Below are positions 34,699 through 39,116 of a stretch of 39,116 bases of DNA, in pieces. The position numbers and the translations under genes were made by a program. Each line of letters opens with the position of its first letter. Position 1 is the stretch's first letter. The stretch is from Lachnospiraceae bacterium UBA7060 (GTDB lineage Bacteria; Bacillota; Clostridia; Lachnospirales; Lachnospiraceae). The DNA lies in assembly GCA_002493835.1 (NCBI GenBank), contig DLAA01000175.1, positions 1-39,116 on the forward strand. Reading direction: 5' to 3'. The notes under the pieces are model-generated. The model was not told where the DNA came from and did not search any database. It saw only the letters and a program-made list of their open reading frames with translations.

Positions 34699-36045
34699 TT
34701 ATATATAATCTTTTTTAAGAAATTTTCGGATTTTTTGCATATTTCGTTTCGAAATAAGCCCTATTTGCTCGTTCCTTCCAAATCTCGCTGGTGTTTGAGC
34801 GCTATTCACATAAGTAAGAAAATTTCCAGGTTTGCCGGTAGAACCTCGCACGGAATACTTCATGTATAAGTTTTGCTTGCTGATATGACGTCCTTGTTTT
34901 GTATAGCCGCCGCTTTTTACTATTGTCTTTGCCTTTTTTCGCATTCGCTGATAATATTTTGAAACTGTTTTTGCCCTTAAGCTTACGCTTTGTCCATCAA
35001 AAGTAAATCCGAGGAAATTCAAGTTACGGTTTGAACAGTCAGCATTTTTGCTAATGACAGCTCCACAGTTTTCTATTTTATTTTCTGCAAAATGGTAATA
35101 TTGGGTTTTACTTTCCTGTAATTCAAGACCAGGGTAACTTGGACTATTAAATAAATCACTGATTTTTCTTAAGGTTTCTACGGCAGCTGCTTCATCAACG
35201 TGAGGTAACACAATGATGAAATCATCGCTATATCGCATATATAATCCATTATACACAGTTACAAAATCATGGATTGACTTGTCTATTTCCAACATATACA
35301 GATTAGCTAATACACCACTCATTGGGGAACCTTGGGGAATGCCATAGTCTTTGTTCTTTTGAATATGACATGCGTTTTTTTTCAGGTCTTGAGGCGATAA
35401 GATACGTTTCTTTTGGTTTAATTCTCGTCTCCCTTTCGGAGTATCGTCCAAGCCATGAATTTCCAACAGGTCAGTTAATTCAAAGTAGCTATAGCGAGTG
35501 ATATTTTTGAACACAGCATAGTGATCTGGAGGCAATCTATCTGCATGAAGCAACTGACACCATTGTTTTTTGAGATATGCGTGATTGAGATTATCAAAAA
35601 ACTTTGTAAAATCACCAATCATAATATAGCAATCATGGCTTCTGCGGATAAACTGGATGGCTCTTTTTGCAAAATCAATATTATTTTGCTTATTCATATT
35701 TGTTCGATAGGCAATGGCAACATCATGAATTCCGAGACGATCACACTCTTCATTGTATCGTTCATTGAGGATAAAATTGTAGAGTTGGAAAATACAGCGA
35801 TCAATATGTGAAGCATAACAAATATCTCTATGCTTTTCTTTTATTCCACCCTTTTTGGCAGAATATTTGCTCATGTCTTTGATATAGTGGATAAAAGGAT
35901 AGAAACCATGTTTGCAAATATTTTGAGGGTTGGAAATATAATTCCAGCTCTTTGTAATATCTGTGCGATAATCGAAATGAGCGTAATACCGTTGACTTTT
36001 TTGAATGGTTTTTTCTGATGTCCGCCAAGTTTCTATATCTTGCAT
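34699..36045 (-). CDS. Reverse transcriptase, DRT2-like (UG2) putative antiviral RT (448 aa)
   Basis: RNA-directed DNA polymerase. Motif A has catalytic Asp145 in MIGDFTKFFDNLNH; QGSPMSGVLANLYM begins at residue 238; the active site YSDD is 272-275. No maturase, HNH or DGR-type SQ motif is seen. The N-terminal region (HFD at 23-25, CKHGFYPFI, RDICYASHIDRCI, VAIAYR, NNIDFAKRAI) and LPPDHYAVFKNITRYSYFE match my memory of defence-associated RTs of the DRT2/UG2 group, in which the RT copies an upstream ncRNA by rolling circle and phage infection activates a repetitive toxic gene. AGGAG precedes ATG 36045. A consensus promoter lies about 315 nt upstream, leaving a long structured leader. The AT-rich composition differs from the neighbours, suggesting transfer. 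RT identity is sure; the subfamily is a motif-based inference. Confidence 0.85.
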   Translation of the reverse strand: MQDIETWRTSEKTIQKSQRYYAHFDYRTDITKSWNYISNPQNICKHGFYPFIHYIKDMSKYSAKKGGIKEKHRDICYASHIDRCIFQLYNFILNERYNEECDRLGIHDVAIAYRTNMNKQNNIDFAKRAIQFIRRSHDCYIMIGDFTKFFDNLNHAYLKKQWCQLLHADRLPPDHYAVFKNITRYSYFELTDLLEIHGLDDTPKGRRELNQKKRILSPQDLKKNACHIQKNKDYGIPQGSPMSGVLANLYMLEIDKSIHDFVTVYNGLYMRYSDDFIIVLPHVDEAAAVETLRKISDLFNSPSYPGLELQESKTQYYHFAENKIENCGAVISKNADCSNRNLNFLGFTFDGQSVSLRAKTVSKYYQRMRKKAKTIVKSGGYTKQGRHISKQNLYMKYSVRGSTGKPGNFLTYVNSAQTPARFGRNEQIGLISKRNMQKIRKFLKKDYI

Positions 36046-36065
36046 AATTTTCTCCTAAATGCCGA

Positions 36066-36107
36066 TACCCGCCGGCACGGAGGATAGCATTCCTTAGCCA
36101 ACGGGTA
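36066..36107 (-). promoter_or_regulatory. 11-bp hairpin just upstream of the RT ribosome binding site
   Basis: On the minus strand TACCCGTTGGC (36107-36097) pairs with GCCGGCGGGTA (36076-36066), including two G-U pairs. An inner AGGA/TCCT stem lies in the loop. It could mark the ncRNA 3' end or gate RT translation; AGGAG begins about 10 nt after it. Confidence 0.7.
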
Positions 36108-36146
36108 CAAACCGAAACGTGGTATTCAATTTTCACCCATTAGGCG

Positions 36147-36233
36147 GCTTGTTAAGAATTCCAGCTATCCTGAATGCAATGCTCAACTGTGATACAATTA
36201 AGCCGGAGACATATGTCAACGTAAGCTTGTTAA
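36147..36233. repeat. In-frame 9-nt direct repeat within the putative template RNA
   Basis: GCTTGTTAA on the + strand (TTAACAAGC in RNA sense) occurs at 36147-36155 and 36225-36233, exactly 78 nt (26 codons) apart, inside the stop-free frame. A jump between copies would give an endlessly open unit. A 9-mer repeat in 300 nt can occur by chance, so this is only suggestive. Confidence 0.4.
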
Positions 36234-36357
36234 TGTTCAACCTGGTGGCGATGTGCTGCTTGAGCAGACCATCAGACAATCAGACCATTATAGAAACATT
36301 ATTGGAGGTGTTGACAACAATCATCTTCCCTTATACCTAAATGTATAAAGTATATTT

Positions 36358-36386
36358 ATTGTATCAATTAGGTCAGCTTTTGTCAA
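36358..36386 (-). promoter_or_regulatory. Consensus promoter of the RT/ncRNA unit
   Basis: On the minus strand TTGACA (36381-36386), 17-nt spacer, TACAAT (36358-36363); predicted start near 36351. It is one of the strongest promoter matches in the window, suggesting that the leader RNA is abundant. Confidence 0.88.
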
Positions 36387-36474
36387 TTCCAGTATGTGAG
36401 ATTTTTTTCTTTCGAAAATTTTAAAAGATGGGAGAATTGGTCTTTGACACTTTTTCATCCACACACATGTCTTT

Positions 36475-36494
36475 AAGCCTGTACTGGCTTTTTT
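36475..36494 (+). terminator. Orphan terminator-like hairpin
   Basis: AAGCC (36475-36479) and GGCTT (36486-36490) around a 6-nt loop, then a T-run to 36494. No + strand gene ends here, so it may be left over from a lost gene. The rest of 36387-36551 shows no coding potential. Confidence 0.45.
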
Positions 36495-36551
36495 GTTAAA
36501 TTGGAAATCTACTATTCCACGTTATGTATAGTTGCGTTATAATGTAAAAGG

Positions 36552-36677
36552 ATGGAATTAGTAGAAATCATGCATGAGGGGGACGGAAACTCCATGGGTT
36601 GATGGATCAAAGAGACATACGATCCTGAAATCATTCTTGTAAACGGTATTGTACAGCCGTTGATGCTGAACCCATAG
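36552..36677 (+). pseudogene. Short frame interrupted by in-frame TGA
   Basis: ATG 36552 opens a 41-codon frame, with TGA at 36600-36602 followed directly by TGG in the same frame and a final TAG. The parts read MELVEIMHEGDGNSMG and WIKETYDPEIILVNGIVQPL. A TGG-to-TGA change would restore one small protein with W-W. TATAAT (36538-36543) lies just upstream with a poor -35. I do not recognise the family. It could also be chance. Confidence 0.35.
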
Positions 36678-36708
36678 ACTTACCTCCGTATAGGGGTATC
36701 AAAAAGAC

Positions 36709-36737
36709 TTTACACTTCCCCATAAAACCGCTATAAT
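36709..36737 (+). promoter_or_regulatory. Promoter of the 59-residue small protein gene
   Basis: TTTACA (36709-36714), 17-nt spacer, TATAAT (36732-36737), 46 nt before the start codon. Confidence 0.85.
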
Positions 36738-36783
36738 AATTTTAGTAGCAATAAGAACCATCTATCAAAAAGGCGGTGAAAGG

Positions 36784-36963
36784 ATGGTACAGGAAATGTC
36801 AGATAAAGAGTTAATCACAGTAACTATTGACAGATACACAGATTTACAACAAATCAAAAAGGCAAATGGCGGTCATGAAAATGAAATACTTGATTATTTA
36901 ATCAAAGTAACCATTGCAAAGTTATCATCTTTAGGCGTAAACGTTGAAGATATAACGCTTTAA
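36784..36963 (+). CDS. Small protein (59 aa), paralogue of the one at 26250
   Basis: A complete unit: strong promoter, GGCGGTGAAAGG before ATG 36784, 59 codons and a terminator. The product (MVQEMSDKELITVTIDRYTD ... ILDYLIKVTIAKLSSLGVNV) aligns with the 54-residue protein encoded at 26250-26414 over nearly its whole length, sharing V-x-ID-x-Y, IK, EN, LDY-x-IK, KLS and a following Val. Translation may instead begin at the second ATG (36796). It has no membrane segment, is likely helical, and its function is unknown. Confidence 0.8.
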   Translation: MVQEMSDKELITVTIDRYTDLQQIKKANGGHENEILDYLIKVTIAKLSSLGVNVEDITL

Positions 36964-36996
36964 ACAACAACTAAGCAGTAACCACCTACACCAAAC

Positions 36997-37040
36997 AAAG
37001 TGTAAAGTCTATCAAATTATCAAGGGCTTTACACTTTTTT
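36997..37040 (+). terminator. Terminator after the small protein gene
   Basis: AAAGTGTAAAG (36997-37007) pairs with CTTTACACTTT (37027-37037) and is followed by a T-run. It is loosely symmetrical and may also serve the degenerate gene coming from the right. Confidence 0.8.
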
Positions 37041-37054
37041 CTTTTGGGGGAAAA

Positions 37055-37270
37055 CTATGTTTCTAATTTGTTTATCTCGTTCCATTTTTTATCTATTGCT
37101 ATATTTACAAACGTGTTTAGGCTCTCGCCAGTAGATTCAACATGCTTCTTAATTATTTCTTTTTTTCCTTTAGGAACACGTATTCTTAAATCCTTATATT
37201 TTGTTTTTTAATATTCTTCTAAAGTAACTCTTTCACCATTTATAATATATGGTCTTTTTTCATCAGATAT
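37055..37270 (-). pseudogene. Ribbon-helix-helix/HicB-like small gene, broken at start and codon 21
   Basis: AGGAGG on the minus strand (about 37276-37281) is followed, where an ATG is expected, by ATA (37270-37268). The frame then reads SDEKRPYIINGERVTLEEY, a TAA stop, and KTKYKDLRIRVPKGKKEI ... STGESLNTFVNIAIDKKW. The latter is the strand-helix-helix pattern of Arc/HicB-type proteins. One change restores the start (ATG) and one the stop (CAA). There is no internal ATG after the stop. The good reading frame with two lesions marks a recent pseudogene. Confidence 0.75.
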
Positions 37271-37347
37271 GATCTTCCTCCTATTTTAATTTAGTATATC
37301 ATAAAGGCGGCAAATGGTGGTACCCATAAAGGCAATCAAAAAAGTAA

Positions 37348-37515
37348 TCAGAGCATCAGTTTGACATTTTTAAACTCTGGAAGATCGCTAAGTATCTGTC
37401 CTTTCTTTTGATCTGATTGTCGGTTGCAATGATAGTTCCTTTCACTTGTGGCAATCTGCGCATGTCCTGCCACATCCTGCACTATGACAATGTTTCCTCC
37501 ATATAGGGCAGTAAA
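37348..37515 (-). pseudogene. Tyrosine recombinase (integrase) C-terminal remnant at tRNA-Val
   Basis: The minus-strand frame running out of the tRNA 3' boundary reads FTALYGGNIVIVQDVAGHAQ and then IATSERNYHCNRQSDQKKGQ, ending at TGA (37348-37350). GH...ERNYH matches the last two catalytic elements of phage-type integrases: the His of the G-H box and the nucleophilic Tyr about nine residues on. The catalytic core before it is missing, cut exactly at the tRNA end, and no ATG is available. It is evidence of an old element integrated into this tRNA gene. Confidence 0.75.
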
Positions 37516-37516
37516 A

Positions 37517-37590
37517 TGGAAGCAAAGGGGCTCGAACCCTTGGCCTCCCGCTAGTCAGGCGAGCGCTCATCCCAGCTGAGCTATGCTTCC
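37517..37590 (-). tRNA. tRNA-Val(GAC)
   Basis: A 74-nt cloverleaf on the minus strand: acceptor GGAAGCA with TGCTTCC, D-arm GCTC/GAGC, anticodon stem CTCGC/GCGGG with loop CTGACTA (anticodon GAC, valine), T-arm AAGGG-TTCGAGC-CCCTT, discriminator A. CCA is not encoded. Its 3' side borders the integrase remnant. Confidence 0.95.
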
Positions 37591-37655
37591 ATAAATTCTA
37601 TTATAGCATTTTATAAAATAAAATTCTACAAAAATTTTCTGTGTCCCGGCCGCAT

Positions 37656-38270
37656 CTATTTCATCGCCCTTCGGAGTTTGGTTTTGATTCTCTGGAGAGC
37701 GTTGTCTGTTGACTTGTCGTCCCGGCCAAGTACTTTGGCGATCTGCTGGTAACCCATGCCCGTCAAGTATAGGTCAAGCACCTGCTTTTCAAAACTGCTC
37801 AATTCCCGATCTATCAGCATTTCCAGCCTGTCTACATTTTCTTTGTCTATGACGAGTTCCTCTGGATTGATACCGGAGCGGGAGACCAGCACATTCACCA
37901 GCGCTTCTTCTTCGCCGTCGTGCCCTTCGGAAACGTTTCCGTAGAGGGAGATATAATTGTTTAAGGGGATGTGCTTCTTTCGCCTGGAAGCTTGTACCGC
38001 TGTGTACATCTGTCTGGAGACGCACAAATCCGCAAAGGTAAAAAAGCTGGCGTCTCGGCCGCTGTCGTAATCGCGTATCGCCTTAAACAGGCCGATCATA
38101 CCTTCCTGGATCAGATCCTCGCTGTCTGCCCCGAGGATATACATGGATTTGGCTTTGCTTCTCACCAGATTTTTATATTTATTCATAATATGGTCTGTGA
38201 TTCCTGATTCACCGTCCCGAAGGCGGGTCAGGAGTTCTTCGTCGTTGCAGCCTGTGTAATCTTCCAGCAT
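37656..38270 (-). CDS. sigH: RNA polymerase sigma-H factor (Spo0H-like) (204 aa)
   Basis: Sigma-70 family factor of the SigH type that drives early sporulation and transition-phase genes in Bacillus/Clostridia. Region 2 is very typical (YKNLVRSKAKSMYILGADSE, DLIQEGMIGLFKAIRDYD, SRRKKHIPLNNYISL). Region 4 ends in QQIAKVLGRDDKSTDNALQR. AGAGGG precedes ATG 38270. No other gene of its unit is visible before the tRNA. Confidence 0.93.
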   Translation of the reverse strand: MLEDYTGCNDEELLTRLRDGESGITDHIMNKYKNLVRSKAKSMYILGADSEDLIQEGMIGLFKAIRDYDSGRDASFFTFADLCVSRQMYTAVQASRRKKHIPLNNYISLYGNVSEGHDGEEEALVNVLVSRSGINPEELVIDKENVDRLEMLIDRELSSFEKQVLDLYLTGMGYQQIAKVLGRDDKSTDNALQRIKTKLRRAMK

Positions 38271-38361
38271 GATTCCCTCTAATCATTTTCAGATATTCTG
38301 TATTTTACCTGATTATTGCCAGCCTATTCTCTTTTAGGTATTTCGCCTTTTTATCTCTTAT

Positions 38362-38390
38362 ATTATATAGAGTTCCTGCGCGCAGGTCAA
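38362..38390 (-). promoter_or_regulatory. Promoter of sigH
   Basis: On the minus strand TTGACC (38385-38390), 17-nt spacer, TATAAT (38362-38367), 92 nt before the start codon. The rest of 38271-38460 has no gene; a plus-strand TACAAT (38425-38430) lacks a well-placed -35. Confidence 0.85.
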
Positions 38391-38496
38391 TTTGCTTTGT
38401 CAAAATAAGTGAAACAGCTTAGGGTACAATTTATATTCTAAGATAAAAAGGAAAGAAATCATGCAGGGATTGGAAGAACTGCTTTAAAAGCGCAGT

Positions 38497-38877
38497 ATGA
38501 ACCGGGACGGCAAATGGAATAGGGCGCAGGGTGACCAAAAAGTTTTAGTTATTGGCAAAAAAAGGATCGTAGATCGTTTGAGGAGATGGTATGATGGACA
38601 TGGGATTAGACAGATTCTTCATGGAAGGTCTCTGGCAGGAAGGATGCTACAGTTTTCCCAGTGCATGGAACTGCGTCATCCATTTATGGAAAGCCATGGG
38701 AAAATGCACAGCGGGCGGCGATTCGATGATAAAGCACCTCAAGAATATTTTGACTTCTGCAGTTGGTATATGGAAACGATCACGCCAGAGGACTTTGACG
38801 ATTCAGTTTTGAATCAATATAAAACGGCAAACAGGGATTTGATTGTAGAATATGAACAGGAGAAAGGTTATCGATGA
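38497..38877 (+). CDS. Hypothetical protein (126 aa), possibly truncated at its N-terminus
   Basis: Basic N-terminal half and acidic C-terminal half (YFDFCSWYMETITPEDFDDS ... VEYEQEKGYR). No family is recognised. ATG 38497 has no ribosome site. A good one (AAAGGAAAG) serves ATG 38461, which is in the same frame but meets TAA (38485-38487) after eight codons (MQGLEELL). Either a CAA codon mutated to TAA and the gene is damaged, or the short frame is a leader. The stop overlaps the next start (ATGA), which supports translation of the 3' part. Confidence 0.5.
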   Translation: MNRDGKWNRAQGDQKVLVIGKKRIVDRLRRWYDGHGIRQILHGRSLAGRMLQFSQCMELRHPFMESHGKMHSGRRFDDKAPQEYFDFCSWYMETITPEDFDDSVLNQYKTANRDLIVEYEQEKGYR

Positions 38878-39116
38878 AAAGAATGGTTGTAGTGATACTC
38901 GTTATATGGATGCTGCTTTGCTCTGGTTGTGGCAGCCGGGTGGATTTTGCGGGAGAAACGGAGGAAACAGAGGAAGCAGGGGAAATAGAGGGAGCAGCAG
39001 GCGGGCAGGTTCTCTCGAGGGTGGAAGAGAATGTGGATGACGAGGTAGAGAAAACGCCAGATGATTTGGATGTGAGTGAAGAAAAAGCTGGAGAAGAAGC
39101 GGAGGCCGATGAAGTG
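38874..39116 (+). CDS. Lipoprotein, N-terminal part (runs off window)
   Basis: ATG 38874 overlaps the previous stop (ATGA) and follows AGGAGAAAGG. A signal peptide ends in lipobox LCSGC (Cys19), then a strongly acidic linker (GETEETEEAGEIEG) typical of surface lipoproteins. The frame is open to the window end (81 codons). The functional domain lies beyond the window. Confidence 0.85.
   Translation, partial: MKRMVVVILVIWMLLCSGCGSRVDFAGETEETEEAGEIEGAAGGQVLSRVEENVDDEVEKTPDDLDVSEEKAGEEAEADEV

Larger units (their letters stand above)
36046..36351 (-). ncRNA. Putative RT-associated structured template RNA / long leader (about 306 nt)
   Basis: This is the span between the predicted transcription start (about 36351) and the RT start codon, read on the minus strand. 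It is too long for an ordinary leader and fits the ncRNA-then-RT layout of DRT2 systems (about 280 nt in the Klebsiella example, from memory). It holds three 8-nt near-repeats of the TGGTCTGA type (36264-36287), a CTGC/GCAG tetraloop hairpin, the palindrome GACATATGTC, a long-range GGATAGC/GCTATCC pairing, and an 11-bp hairpin next to the RT ribosome site. The ncRNA-sense frame is stop-free from 36279 to 36136 (48 codons); the opposite strand is open from 36098 to 36337 (80 codons). The ends of any mature RNA are unknown. Confidence 0.65.
36705..37010. repeat. 13-bp inverted repeat framing the small gene
   Basis: AGACTTTACACTT (36705-36717) recurs in exact inverted form at 36998-37010, and CTTTACACTT again at 37027-37036. 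The left copy overlaps the -35 box and the right copies build the terminator stem. The unit promoter-gene-terminator is thus bounded by matching ends, like a small mobile cassette or a self-regulated gene. Confidence 0.6.

Noticed and set aside
35828..36136. Minus-strand 102-codon frame overlapping the RT start
   Set aside because: It starts in the leader hairpin region and runs through the RT coding region in another frame. The leader part looks somewhat protein-like, but no ribosome site supports it.
36119..36340. Plus-strand 73-codon frame antisense to the RT leader as an ordinary gene
   Set aside because: It begins at a GTG without a ribosome site and no + strand promoter is evident. Its openness is kept as a property of the putative template RNA instead.
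34699..36400. Group II intron, retron or diversity-generating retroelement
   Set aside because: No maturase or endonuclease domain follows the RT and no domain V-like hairpin was found. No adenine-rich template/variable repeat pair or SQ motif was seen. No msr/msd-type inverted repeat arrangement typical of retrons was recognised.
36600..36602. Selenocysteine codon
   Set aside because: No SECIS-like hairpin was evident right after the TGA, and the neighbouring small genes are also broken. A nonsense mutation is simpler.

Overview
The window reads like a chromosome segment of an anaerobic Clostridia bacterium, most likely of the Lachnospiraceae type. Supporting this are a rubrerythrin, a Spo0H-type sigma factor, strong GGAGG ribosome binding sites, and paired sugar-binding lipoproteins with a membrane histidine kinase. 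Most genes are on the + strand, have moderate GC and are packed into operons. Two stretches are AT-richer and full of broken genes: the first 700 bases and about 34.7-37.6 kb.

Layout. 1-931: gene fragments and a small ferredoxin. 1.1-5.8 kb: an unusual CoA-disulfide-reductase/rhodanese/sirohaem-reductase fusion, then a Cache chemoreceptor. 5.85-12.7 kb: hemA, a precorrin-2 dehydrogenase-hemC fusion, a cobA-hemD fusion, hemB and hemL. Together these cover the steps from glutamyl-tRNA to sirohydrochlorin, so the cofactor pathway lies beside a probable sirohaem user. 12.8-15.9 kb: a chemoreceptor with a predicted extracellular zinc-binding CZB domain, and a TrpB2-type tryptophan synthase beta. 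16.2-24.4 kb: a sugar ABC transporter (binding lipoprotein, ATPase, permease), then a second binding protein, a histidine kinase, a response regulator and a membrane-anchored third binding protein, which together look like a sugar-sensing relay. 24.5-26.2 kb: a secreted putative glycosidase. 26.2-27.8 kb: a 54-residue protein, then a ribbon-helix-helix protein and an SPFH membrane protein whose promoter carries boxes at an 11-bp period. 28-31.1 kb: PIG-L deacetylase, purC and rubrerythrin. 31.2-34.7 kb: a pantothenate/CoA operon (ECF S component, coaX, coaBC) with ispF.

34.7-37.6 kb is the accessory region. It holds a reverse transcriptase resembling the DRT2 (UG2) antiviral family, behind a consensus promoter and a roughly 300-nt structured leader that I interpret as its template ncRNA. 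The leader has long stop-free frames on both strands, as expected if rolling-circle cDNA makes a repetitive toxin gene. Next to it are a small paralogue of the 54-residue protein, two broken small genes, and the C-terminal scrap of a tyrosine recombinase ending at the 3' end of tRNA-Val(GAC). This looks like an old integration site that kept a defence gene. 37.6-39.1 kb: sigH, an unrecognised gene and the start of a lipoprotein gene.

All family assignments come from reading motifs by eye. No search, alignment or folding program was run.
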